Shown in pieces: positions 1-6,893 of a stretch of 14,043 bases of DNA. How positions within the stretch are numbered: position 1 is the first letter of the stretch; each line of letters begins with the position of its first letter. The notes under the pieces are model-generated. The model was not told where the DNA came from. It saw only the letters and a program-made list of their open reading frames with translations, and ran no database searches. This DNA is from an uncultured Sphingobacteriales bacterium. Lineage in GTDB: Bacteria; Bacteroidota; Bacteroidia; Chitinophagales; Chitinophagaceae. The stretch is taken from NCBI GenBank assembly GCA_946887085.1, contig CAMPKG010000048.1, forward strand, positions 1-14,043, given 5' to 3'. The translations under genes and the position numbers were made by a program.

Positions 1-92
1 AACCCAACGTGATACGTATAGCGCCCGTGCCTTTGTACAACACGTTTGAAGATTGTTACCGGTTCTATGATATACTTATGAGCATCAAATAA
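1..92 (+). CDS. kynU: Kynureninase, C-terminal end (partial)
   Basis: The frame starting at base 3 is open from the window edge to a TAA at 90-92 and encodes the last 29 residues of a protein. These include IRIAPVPLYNTFEDCYRF, which closely matches the conserved C-terminus of kynureninase (bacterial and human enzymes read IRVAPVPLYNSF..D.Y.F). Kynureninase is a cytoplasmic PLP enzyme that cleaves kynurenine to anthranilate and alanine, or 3-hydroxykynurenine to 3-hydroxyanthranilate, in tryptophan breakdown and de novo NAD synthesis. The PLP lysine and most of the protein lie upstream of the window, so only the identity of the tail can be judged. A hairpin terminator follows 22 bases after the stop, so this gene appears to end its transcription unit. 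Confidence 0.8.
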   Translation, partial: PNVIRIAPVPLYNTFEDCYRFYDILMSIK

Positions 93-114
93 TACTCCAG
101 ATACATTATGTAAA

Positions 115-137
115 GGGCTGCATTGCAGCCCTTTTTT
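115..137 (+). terminator. Rho-independent terminator after kynU
   Basis: The sequence gggctgcattgcagccc (115-131) folds into a 7-bp G/C-rich stem with a 3-base loop and is followed directly by six T (132-137). It lies 22 bases after the kynureninase stop and 73 bases before the next start codon, so it most likely ends the kynU transcript. Confidence 0.85.
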
Positions 138-185
138 ATTACAGTTAAATGACAAGACATATAATCTTTAACAACAAATTAAAAA

Positions 186-194
186 TAACTTTAG
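186..194 (+). promoter_or_regulatory. Candidate -7 promoter element of the VIT-domain gene
   Basis: TAACTTTAG matches the Bacteroidota -7 consensus TAnnTTTG except for one base. It lies 16 bases before the ATG at 211 and downstream of the kynU terminator, where a promoter is needed. No convincing -33 TTTG box stands at the usual 19-21 base spacing, so the call is tentative. The same nine bases occur just before ribF. Confidence 0.35.
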
Positions 195-210
195 GTATCA
201 ATTTACCTCT

Positions 211-2322
211 ATGAAAAACCTTTTCCTTATTTCACTATTGCTGTTAAGCGTACATGCCAAAGGCTATTTCAGTCTTTCTGTTGCCAATCCGAATTCATGG
301 GGTTCACCTACCAGGGGAATCATTTCTGAACCGATGATCGAGATAAAACCCATGGGTGTTTATGCCCAGGTAGAGCTGACATTTAAATTCAGTGCACAAT
401 CAAGTTATCACGTAAAAGACAGCCTCGAAGCCGTTCTCAACTTTGACCTGCCTGCCAACAGCTTTATCCATGATTCGTGGCTTTGGCTCGATGAAAACAC
501 CATCATCCAGGCCGATGTTGTGGAGAAGAACCGCGCTATTGCTATTTACCAGGGCATCGTGATCAGGCGCAGAGACCCTTCTTTATTGATAAAAACCGGC
601 CCCAACAGTTATAAACTGAACGTTTACCCGATGACAACCGCTTATCCGCGGAAGGTAAAGATCACTTATTCGGTACCATTCAATTGGCAATCGGGTGTTG
701 CCAATATACCACTGCCCATCGACCTGTTGAATACTTCACAGACGAAACACGATATCTTCATGACCGTTCACCATAACAACACCTTCAGTCAACCAAACTT
801 TGCAGACAGGCAATTAAGCAACTATGTTTTTGCCGTATCACCATCCACCACAACCTTATTGATACCCGCAAGCCAATATGCGAACGATGAGGCTATTTCG
901 CTGACTTATCAAACCAGTCTTTCCAACGGTGTTTTCCTGGGCGCTTATCCGACAACGGGCGGCGAAGGCATTTATCAGATGGTACTGCAGCCTTCGGTGC
1001 TTGGCAGCGTAAAACCCAGGAATGTCGCATTCGTTATAGATATGAATTCCTCCAATTGGGTGTACGACCAGTCGCAGATGAAACAGTATATAGAGTCCGC
1101 GTTGCTCAATAACTATAATCCCAACGATTCTTTTAGCCTGTTCTACTTAAAAAATGGTGCAGTTGCAGGAACGATGGGCTGGATGGCAGCCACACCTGCT
1201 AACATAATGACCGCCATCAGCAATATGCCCACCATCAACACGGGCTCCTATTTTGAAACCTTGATGAAGGACGCGCTTGCTTTTTGCAAAAATAAGCCCG
1301 GAGACGCCGTTGCCATTTTGTTATCTAACACCACGAATTATAGCAACAACCAGGCGAGCGCCGATAGCATGTTTACCAAGTTAAAAACGCATGTCGGCTC
1401 TTTCCAAAACAGGATACATGTTGTTAACCTTTCCGCACAAGCCTGGTTCAACGGTGGCCAGACGATAGCCGGGGGCGAATTATTGTTCAGCAAACTCACA
1501 CTGGCCTCAGGCGGCATCCATTATAAATATAAAACTGCTACCAACGTAGGAAATATACTTGGCAACAATAAAAACATGGCTTACGACCTTAATCTTCCAA
1601 ATACGCTAAAGGAAATATCTGAACTTGGAGGTTATCATACCGGCGCGTTCAGCACCGACGTAAACGTTGCCAGCGGGTTTACCTTCAACTCTTACGATAT
1701 CAACAACTACAACAGGTATACCATGTCGTCGGCTTACGTTGAAACAGGTAAGTACTATGGCACCATCGGTAACGGAACGACTGTTGACGTGCAGGTGTTA
1801 ACGCCGGGTGGTATGGTGAATCAACAAGTCACCGCCACAAACGTTGACAACGGCTCTGACCATTATGTACAAACCTGGGTACACAAGTACATTGGTGAAC
1901 TCGAATCTCACAACAACAATAACTTCGCTAACGAGATCATCGATTCAAGTATCAATAACCGGGTGCTCTGCAATTACACAGCATTCCTTGCACTGGAGAC
2001 CGGGGATACGATCAATACTAACCGCAATGAAAATGAGCCTACCCTTCTGATAAATACCAAAGAAAAAGCACCACAGGAATTTAAATGCTATCCAAACCCC
2101 TTTACGGATAACATAAATATTGAATTCACCGCCGATGTTAAAACCATCGAGATTTACGACCTGTTTGGCAGGAAACTGTTTACGAAAGAGCTGAAGGCAG
2201 GCGAACGCAAACTTGTATGGGATGGCCGCGACAGTAGCGGAGCATCGCTGCCTGCCGGTATTTACATCCTTGTTGCCAAAACAGATACAGAGAGCAAGTC
2301 GATACGAGTACAGAAACAATAA
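211..2322 (+). CDS. Secreted VIT/VWA-like protein with type IX secretion sorting domain
   Basis: This 703-residue protein starts with a signal peptide (about residues 1-16, hydrophobic LFLISLLLLSV then a likely cut after VHA). A VIT (inter-alpha-trypsin) domain follows at about 36-160, with the typical ADVVEKNRAIAIYQ stretch. A von Willebrand A-like domain spans about 268-440, and VLCNYTAFLALE (585-596) matches the segment that often closes VIT/VWA proteins. The last 80 residues, from YPNPF (627) through DGRDSSGASLPAGIYIL, form a T9SS type A sorting domain. It should therefore cross the outer membrane by the Por system and be released or anchored at the surface. The metal site (MIDAS) of the VWA domain is altered: DMNSS (277-281) instead of DxSxS, and LLSNT (370-374) where TDG is usual. 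Ligand and role are unknown; adhesion or matrix binding is an inference. It stands alone between two terminators. Confidence 0.8.
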   Translation: MKNLFLISLLLLSVHAKGYFSLSVANPNSWGSPTRGIISEPMIEIKPMGVYAQVELTFKFSAQSSYHVKDSLEAVLNFDLPANSFIHDSWLWLDENTIIQADVVEKNRAIAIYQGIVIRRRDPSLLIKTGPNSYKLNVYPMTTAYPRKVKITYSVPFNWQSGVANIPLPIDLLNTSQTKHDIFMTVHHNNTFSQPNFADRQLSNYVFAVSPSTTTLLIPASQYANDEAISLTYQTSLSNGVFLGAYPTTGGEGIYQMVLQPSVLGSVKPRNVAFVIDMNSSNWVYDQSQMKQYIESALLNNYNPNDSFSLFYLKNGAVAGTMGWMAATPANIMTAISNMPTINTGSYFETLMKDALAFCKNKPGDAVAILLSNTTNYSNNQASADSMFTKLKTHVGSFQNRIHVVNLSAQAWFNGGQTIAGGELLFSKLTLASGGIHYKYKTATNVGNILGNNKNMAYDLNLPNTLKEISELGGYHTGAFSTDVNVASGFTFNSYDINNYNRYTMSSAYVETGKYYGTIGNGTTVDVQVLTPGGMVNQQVTATNVDNGSDHYVQTWVHKYIGELESHNNNNFANEIIDSSINNRVLCNYTAFLALETGDTINTNRNENEPTLLINTKEKAPQEFKCYPNPFTDNINIEFTADVKTIEIYDLFGRKLFTKELKAGERKLVWDGRDSSGASLPAGIYILVAKTDTESKSIRVQKQ

Positions 2323-2343
2323 AGCCCCTTATGTCCCTTCACG

Positions 2344-2379
2344 AAATTTAAAGACCCGCCATTGCGGGTCTTTAAATTT
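2344..2379 (+). terminator. Perfect 16-bp-stem terminator between the VIT gene and ribF
   Basis: The arms aaatttaaagacccgc (2344-2359) and gcgggtctttaaattt (2364-2379) are exact reverse complements around the loop catt. The G/C core of the stem sits near the loop and the T-rich side (tttaaattt) is built into the distal arm, so the hairpin could act on both strands. It starts 22 bases after the VIT-gene stop. Confidence 0.8.
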
Positions 2380-2392
2380 GTACAGATACATG

Positions 2393-2401
2393 TAACTTTA
2401 G
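2393..2401 (+). promoter_or_regulatory. Candidate -7 promoter element of ribF
   Basis: TAACTTTAG, one mismatch from TAnnTTTG, lies 13 bases before the ribF ATG and implies a very short leader. A TTTA at 2371-2374, 18 bases upstream, could serve as a degenerate -33 box; it lies inside the distal arm of the preceding terminator. Confidence 0.4.
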
Positions 2402-2414
2402 CCCCGCTGGCAAC

Positions 2415-3344
2415 ATGGCTATATTCTACAATACAGAGGGATTACCGGAATTCAGGAACGCAGTTATCACGATAGGCACTTTTGACGGAGTGCATATGGG
2501 GCACAAGACCATTTTGAAAGAGGTGGTGCAACATGCGGCTGAAGTCAATGGTGAAAGTATCCTTATTACTTTCGAGCCACATCCCCGTAAACTGATACAC
2601 CCGGACCAGCCTTTAAAACTTATCACACCATTAAAGGAAAAACTGGAACTGGTAACAGCCGAAGGCATTGAACATATCGTAGTACAACCTTTCACCCGCG
2701 ATTTCAGCAACCAGACGGCCGACCAGTACATAGAAGATTTCCTGGTGAAGAAATTTTCACCGGAAAGTATAGTCATTGGCTACGACCACCATTTTGGTTA
2801 CGACAGAACAGGCAATATCGACCTGCTGAAAAAATATGCAGGCAAATTCGGCTACCGTGTATTTGAGATAAGCGCTAAACTGATAGACCAGGCCACCGTT
2901 AGTTCTACCAAGGTCCGCAATGCACTGACCAACGGCCTTGTGGAAGAAGCCGAACATATGCTGGGACGTTATTACTCCCTTTCAGGCACGGTGATAGGAG
3001 GTGCAAAACTGGGCCGGACTATAGGCTACCCTACCGCTAATATTCTTCCAGCCGATCCTGAACAGCTGATACCTGCGAACGGAGTGTATGCGATCCGGGC
3101 ACGATGGAAAGATGAATTGTTCAACGGGATGATGAATATCGGCCACAGGCCAACAGTCGACAAAGACATCAAGCTGCACATAGAGGCACACCTCTTCGAT
3201 TTCAACCGCGATATATATAACGAGGAAATGGACATCATCTTCGTTGCCCGTCTGCGCGATGAACATAAGTTCCCATCGATAGATGCGTTAAAAGAGCAAT
3301 TGGGTAAAGATGAGATCGCGGCAAAACAAGTACTGAAGCACTAA
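2415..3344 (+). CDS. ribF: Bifunctional riboflavin kinase / FAD synthetase
   Basis: RibF phosphorylates riboflavin to FMN and then adenylates it to FAD in the cytoplasm. The 309-residue length is normal for the bacterial two-domain enzyme. The N-terminal nucleotidyltransferase half carries GTFDGVHMGH (21-30), the ATP-binding HxGH-type motif, the segment IVIGYDHHFGYDRTGN, and VSSTKVR (162-168), matching the ISSTxIR motif. The C-terminal riboflavin-kinase half shows GRYYSLSG (184-191), GAKLGRTIGYPTAN (196-209, nucleotide binding), PANGVYA, MMNIGHRPTV and IEAHLFDF with the catalytic Glu257. All key motifs are intact. The ATG follows a -7-like element closely, and no other start fits the family N-terminus better. 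The gene converges on holA and the two stop codons share the four bases CTAA at 3341-3344, leaving no room for a terminator between them. Confidence 0.95.
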   Translation: MAIFYNTEGLPEFRNAVITIGTFDGVHMGHKTILKEVVQHAAEVNGESILITFEPHPRKLIHPDQPLKLITPLKEKLELVTAEGIEHIVVQPFTRDFSNQTADQYIEDFLVKKFSPESIVIGYDHHFGYDRTGNIDLLKKYAGKFGYRVFEISAKLIDQATVSSTKVRNALTNGLVEEAEHMLGRYYSLSGTVIGGAKLGRTIGYPTANILPADPEQLIPANGVYAIRARWKDELFNGMMNIGHRPTVDKDIKLHIEAHLFDFNRDIYNEEMDIIFVARLRDEHKFPSIDALKEQLGKDEIAAKQVLKH

Positions 3345-4345
3345 GCCAGCTCCATCTTCCCGATCATTTCTTTGAGCAGCTCTGTATCGGCGACATTGCT
3401 TTCTATGCCTACCGCTTTTGTACTGTATTTACCCAATAGCATCATGCAATACTCTACCCTGGGCAAAGGCCAGCGTTTTGCTGTAGCCATGATCTCGCGT
3501 ACACGGCTGGGATACGTACCTAGCGCAGTGGCCATTTCCTTATCATTTTTGCCCTGCAGGAAATGTGCCTGGTAGATACGGTTGAAATGGGAGTAAAAAG
3601 AACCGATGATGAGCACCATGGGCGCCGACTTAGGATTGGCAATAAAATAAGACAGCATCCTGTACAGCTTGTCTTTATCGCCGCTGGTCAAAGCTTCGGG
3701 AAACTCAAACACATTGTAGTCGCGGCTGACGCCTATGTATTTCTGAATAAGTGGCGCTGATAAAACCTTTTCGTCCGGTACATTGATGCGTACTTTCTCT
3801 ATCTCGTTCACGATCTTTTGCAGGTCGTTGCCAAGATAAGTGGCCAGCACCTGCGCCTCACGTTCCGGTATCTCGAAGCCTATGCTATGGCCGTAGGTCT
3901 GCACCCAGCCCGGCACCTGCTCATCCTTTATCTTGTCCGAGGTAAAATGGACGCCTTTTTCTTTAGAGAATTTCACCAGCTTGCTGCGTCCGTCAGCTTT
4001 TTTAAAGCGGTGTTCGATAAGCAATATTGTGGTAGGCGAAGGATTCTCGAGATAGGCAGCCAGCTCTGTAAGGCTCCGCATTTGCGCGGCATCCTTCAGT
4101 ATCACCACCTGCCTTTCGGCAAACATGGGAAACCTGCGGCAGGAGTTCACCACGTCAGCCCATTCCGCATCCTTGCCATACAATACCATCAGGTTGAAAT
4201 CGCGCTCTGCCGGCTCCAGTATCTTCTCTTCGAAGAAGGCGGTGATCATATCTATGTAGTAGGACTCCTCGCCATCTACCAGGTACACAGGCGCAAATTG
4301 TCTGGCCTGTAAGGATTGCATCAGTTTCTTAAAATCAGCCGTCAT
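3341..4345 (-). CDS. holA: DNA polymerase III subunit delta
   Basis: The delta subunit of the clamp loader opens the beta sliding clamp and, with delta-prime and tau/gamma, loads it on primed DNA. At 334 residues the length fits the family. The N-terminus reads VYLVDGEESYYID (20-32), the usual opening of HolA. FPMFAERQVVILKDA (72-86) matches the conserved F(L)..RrlVvlk.A stretch, and YLGNDLQKIVNEIEK (170-184) matches LGNDLxxLxxELEKL of the second domain. YNVFEFPEAL (210-219) begins the helical collar domain. The start codon lies one base after the stop of the upstream exonuclease gene (TAG, t, ATG), so the two are almost certainly cotranscribed and translationally coupled. Pairing of holA with an exonuclease suggests a replication or repair unit, though the exonuclease's role is not known. 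Confidence 0.92.
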   Translation of the reverse strand: MTADFKKLMQSLQARQFAPVYLVDGEESYYIDMITAFFEEKILEPAERDFNLMVLYGKDAEWADVVNSCRRFPMFAERQVVILKDAAQMRSLTELAAYLENPSPTTILLIEHRFKKADGRSKLVKFSKEKGVHFTSDKIKDEQVPGWVQTYGHSIGFEIPEREAQVLATYLGNDLQKIVNEIEKVRINVPDEKVLSAPLIQKYIGVSRDYNVFEFPEALTSGDKDKLYRMLSYFIANPKSAPMVLIIGSFYSHFNRIYQAHFLQGKNDKEMATALGTYPSRVREIMATAKRWPLPRVEYCMMLLGKYSTKAVGIESNVADTELLKEMIGKMELA

Positions 4346-4346
4346 A

Positions 4347-5072
4347 CTAGTCGTTCACATATATCGGTTCAGGATCTACATCGCTGATACCTTTGAGCTT
4401 CAGGTAAACACGGGCAGCGGTCAGCACATCCTGCATGCAATAGTGGCCTATGCGCTGCAGGTCGCCATCTTTCCAGTACACATTGCCCACCATGCTGCCG
4501 TCAATGTCTTCTTTCGGCGAAGGTATTCCCAATATCTCAGCCAGCAAAGACAGGGCAGTATAATGTTTATAGTCGCCGAACCGCCAGAGTTCCAGCGTAT
4601 CCAGGTGCGTGATCTCCCAGGGCTTTTTGCCATTGAGCTGCATGCATTCAGGCAGGCCCATGCCGTTGATGATCATCCGGCGGCAGAGGAAAGGAATATC
4701 AAACTCTTTTATGTTGTGTCCGCAAAAACGAAGCTGCGGATAATACTCTATGAACCTCGAAAGCACTCCGCAAAAATCATTTAACAAATCTTTTTCGCTG
4801 TGGCCGGTAAGTGCTTTCAGGCGCATTTTCCACTCGCCATCGTGTTTGTGAAAGCTACCGAAGCCTATACAAACAACCTTAGCAAATTCAGAGAATCTCC
4901 CCGCTTTCTCGTTGAATAACAATGCGGCATCAGCATTTTCCGTTACACTGCTTTTGAGAAATTTCGCTTTTTTCGCCCATTCTTTCTGCAATCCCGGGCT
5001 CATCTGGCTGTGATCGGCCACAACCGACACAGTTTCAATATCTATAAAAAGTATATGCTTTAGTTCCTCCAT
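4347..5072 (-). CDS. 3'-5' exonuclease, DEDDy type (PolB-exonuclease-like)
   Basis: The 241-residue protein has the three exonuclease motifs of the DnaQ/PolB proofreading fold. Exo I is FIDIET (D11 and E13), Exo II is CGHNIKEFDIPFL (D125), and Exo III is HYCMQDV with Y211 and D215, the DEDDy spacing. All four metal-binding acids and the tyrosine are present, so it should be an active 3'-5' nuclease on DNA or RNA. There is no polymerase domain; it resembles the stand-alone predicted PolB-like exonucleases common in Bacteroidota. The ATG at 5072 places the DIET motif close to the N-terminus as usual. It is the first gene of the exonuclease-holA operon and is divergent from the coiled-coil gene at 5123, with only 50 bases between the two start codons. 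The substrate is not known. Confidence 0.87.
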   Translation of the reverse strand: MEELKHILFIDIETVSVVADHSQMSPGLQKEWAKKAKFLKSSVTENADAALLFNEKAGRFSEFAKVVCIGFGSFHKHDGEWKMRLKALTGHSEKDLLNDFCGVLSRFIEYYPQLRFCGHNIKEFDIPFLCRRMIINGMGLPECMQLNGKKPWEITHLDTLELWRFGDYKHYTALSLLAEILGIPSPKEDIDGSMVGNVYWKDGDLQRIGHYCMQDVLTAARVYLKLKGISDVDPEPIYVND

Positions 5073-5086
5073 GCCGCTGGGCTGAC

Positions 5087-5094
5087 TATCTTTG
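5087..5094 (+). promoter_or_regulatory. -7 promoter element of the membrane coiled-coil gene
   Basis: TATCTTTG is an exact match to the Bacteroidota -7 consensus TAnnTTTG and is followed by CG. It lies 28 bases before the ATG at 5123, giving a leader of about 20 bases. No good -33 TTTG is seen; TTCC stands 19 bases upstream. The element lies in the 50-base gap between two divergent genes. Confidence 0.6.
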
Positions 5095-5122
5095 CGTCTA
5101 AAATAAACAAAGTAGGTAATCT

Positions 5123-6085
5123 ATGAGTCAAGAATTCAACAGGCCGGCTGAGCAGCAACCGCTGCCGTCGAACCCCACTCCTCCGCCCAGGCGGAACAAC
5201 ACATGGATCTATGTCACAATAATAGCTGTGCTATTGCTGACGAATATCCTGTTGTTTGTGAACCGCAACAAAGTGGTGGAACAGCGTGACGATGCTGAAA
5301 TTCAATTCGCAACTTCTGATTCGTCTCGCCGCGCAGTGGAAACCGAATATAATGCAGCGCTTACGCGCCTCGACGAGCTGGTGTCTAAGAATGCACAAAT
5401 GGACAGCCTGCTCAGCGACAGGGATAGCGAGGTAGCCCGTTTGAAGAGGCAGATCGATGCGATCGTGCGCGATAAGAATGCATCTGCCGCAGACCTGGGC
5501 CGCGCCAAGCGCCTGATCGCATCGCTCAACGCAAAGGTGAAAGGCTATGAAGAGCGCATTGCTGAACTTGAAGAAGCCAATGTGGAACTGACAACGGCCA
5601 ACCTGAGCCTGGAAAAAGAGCGTGATTCTGCAGTAACGGAAAATGTAGGCTTACAGGAAAAAGTGAAGTTAGGAGCGGTGCTGCATGCATCCAATATACG
5701 CATGCAGCCTATAGACCTGAAACGCGGCGGTCGTAAGATCAAGGAAACGGAAAAAGCCAGCAAGACCGATGTGTTGCGCATCAACTTTGACATTGACGAG
5801 AACAGGATAGCTGAAAGCGGGCGCAAGGAAATATTCCTCCGCATTACAGGGCCTGACGGCAATGTACTGAGCAATGCGGCCTATGGTTCAGGTGTTACTA
5901 CTGCGCACGATGGCCAGTCGCTGAACTATACGTTGCTGAAGCAGGTAGACTTGCAGCAGAATCAGCCGGTGAAAGATATAACCATAGACTGGAACCAGGA
6001 CAGCGATTACAAACGTGGCAATTACAACATCGAGATCTACCACGAAGGACATAAAATAGGAGGCGGCACGGTAGCGCTGAAATAA
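5123..6085 (+). CDS. Single-pass membrane coiled-coil protein, function unknown
   Basis: I do not recognise a named family. The 320-residue protein begins with a Pro/Gln-rich cytoplasmic stretch (1-26) ending in basic PPRRNN. One membrane helix follows (about 28-46, WIYVTIIAVLLLTNILLFV), then a long heptad-rich, charged coiled coil (about 50-185). The C-terminal part (about 190-320) looks beta-rich and has a conserved feel: TDVLRINFDIDENRIAESG, LRITGPDGNVL, and YNIEIYHEGHKIGGGTVALK at the end. The positive-inside rule places the coiled coil and C-terminal domain in the periplasm. The coiled coil can attract false SMC-type annotations; there is no ATPase motif. The gene has its own promoter and its own strong terminator, so it is probably monocistronic. 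A cell-envelope structural or sensing role is an inference. Confidence 0.8.
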   Translation: MSQEFNRPAEQQPLPSNPTPPPRRNNTWIYVTIIAVLLLTNILLFVNRNKVVEQRDDAEIQFATSDSSRRAVETEYNAALTRLDELVSKNAQMDSLLSDRDSEVARLKRQIDAIVRDKNASAADLGRAKRLIASLNAKVKGYEERIAELEEANVELTTANLSLEKERDSAVTENVGLQEKVKLGAVLHASNIRMQPIDLKRGGRKIKETEKASKTDVLRINFDIDENRIAESGRKEIFLRITGPDGNVLSNAAYGSGVTTAHDGQSLNYTLLKQVDLQQNQPVKDITIDWNQDSDYKRGNYNIEIYHEGHKIGGGTVALK

Positions 6086-6101
6086 GCGATAACTTCCCTG
6101 C

Positions 6102-6151
6102 GAATGGCACATTATCTGAGTTAACAATAAGATAATGTGCCATTCCTTTTT
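6102..6151 (+). terminator. Perfect 16-bp-stem rho-independent terminator
   Basis: The arms gaatggcacattatct (6102-6117) and agataatgtgccattc (6130-6145) are exact reverse complements around a 12-base loop, followed by C and five T (6147-6151). It begins 17 bases after the stop of the coiled-coil gene. An upstream in-frame ATG for the next gene (6135) lies inside this hairpin. Confidence 0.85.
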
Positions 6152-6177
6152 AGTTCACACAACCCGGCCTAATATTG
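6147..6177 (+). promoter_or_regulatory. Candidate promoter of the two-component operon
   Basis: TTTT (6147-6150) and TAATATTG (6170-6177) are separated by 19 bases, each one mismatch from the Bacteroidota -33 TTTG and -7 TAnnTTTG boxes. The -7 box ends 20 bases before the ATG at 6198. The -33 box would coincide with the T-run of the preceding terminator. Confidence 0.45.
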
Positions 6178-6197
6178 CACTGGATTTCAAGGCTTTT

Positions 6198-6884
6198 ATG
6201 GAGACTTTACCAGGGAAAATACTGATAGTGGACGATGAACCGGATATAGTTGAGTTTATCAGCTACAATCTAAAATCAAAGGGTTATTTCATCACAACAG
6301 CAAAAGATGGCGTTGAGGCTATCAGGAAGGCGAAAGAATTCCGTCCCGACCTCATACTCCTCGACGTGATGATGCCCAACAAAGATGGTATCCAGACCAT
6401 CAAGGAACTAAGGTCAATGCCTGAGTTCGAGAATACGGCGATCATCTTCCTTACAGCGCTCACGGATGAAAGATCGGAGATAGAGGGTTTGAAGACAGGA
6501 GCTGATGATTACATCGCCAAGCCGATAAAGCCGGAATTATTATCTACACGTATCAGCGCCGCGCTGCGCAGGTTCCGTAAAGAAGACGACCAGGAACAGA
6601 AACTGGTATTCGGCGACCTGGAGATCAACAAAACAAAATTCACCGTAATCTATAAAGAAGAAGAGATACTGCTGGCCAAAAAGGAATTTGAACTACTGGC
6701 ATTGCTGGCATCAAAACCCGGGCGTGTATTTTTAAGGAACGAGATACTGCAACGGGTATGGGGTACGGAAGTGATCGTAGGTGATCGCACCATCGATGTG
6801 CATATCCGTAAGATCCGCCAGAAGGTGGGCATCGACCTGATAACCACAGTAAAGGGCGTAGGATATAAGTTTGAAATGCCGTAG
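6198..6884 (+). CDS. OmpR/PhoB-family response regulator
   Basis: A 228-residue DNA-binding response regulator. The receiver domain (about 6-120) has the acidic pair D12-D13 in ILIVDDEPD, the phosphate-accepting D56 in LILLDVMMP, T86 in IIFLTA and K108 in YIAKPIKP, so every residue for phosphotransfer is present. The winged-helix DNA-binding domain (about 133-227) ends with GDRTIDVHIRKIRQKVG and the usual TVKGVGYKFE. I chose the ATG at 6198 (METLPGKILIV) because the frame is open back to an ATG at 6135, but that codon lies within the preceding terminator hairpin and would add 21 residues unlike the family. The partner kinase starts 9 bases after the stop. The pair resembles PhoB/PhoR (phosphate) systems of Bacteroidota, but the signal cannot be read from sequence; no phosphate genes are nearby. 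Confidence 0.92.
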   Translation: METLPGKILIVDDEPDIVEFISYNLKSKGYFITTAKDGVEAIRKAKEFRPDLILLDVMMPNKDGIQTIKELRSMPEFENTAIIFLTALTDERSEIEGLKTGADDYIAKPIKPELLSTRISAALRRFRKEDDQEQKLVFGDLEINKTKFTVIYKEEEILLAKKEFELLALLASKPGRVFLRNEILQRVWGTEVIVGDRTIDVHIRKIRQKVGIDLITTVKGVGYKFEMP

Positions 6885-6893
6885 TTTAGTACC

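Noticed and set aside
5073..5122. A minus-strand promoter for the exonuclease gene, TACTTTG.
   Set aside because: The motif has one base too few between TA and TTTG and no -33 partner, so it was not listed although a promoter must lie nearby.
5123..6085. Annotation of the coiled-coil protein as an SMC-type chromosome segregation protein.
   Set aside because: It has no Walker A, Walker B or signature motif, and has a membrane helix; the resemblance is only heptad-repeat composition.
6135..6197. A longer response-regulator start at 6135.
   Set aside because: The ATG is inside the terminator stem of the upstream gene and the extra 21 residues do not belong to the receiver domain; the ATG at 6198 follows a promoter-like element at normal distance.
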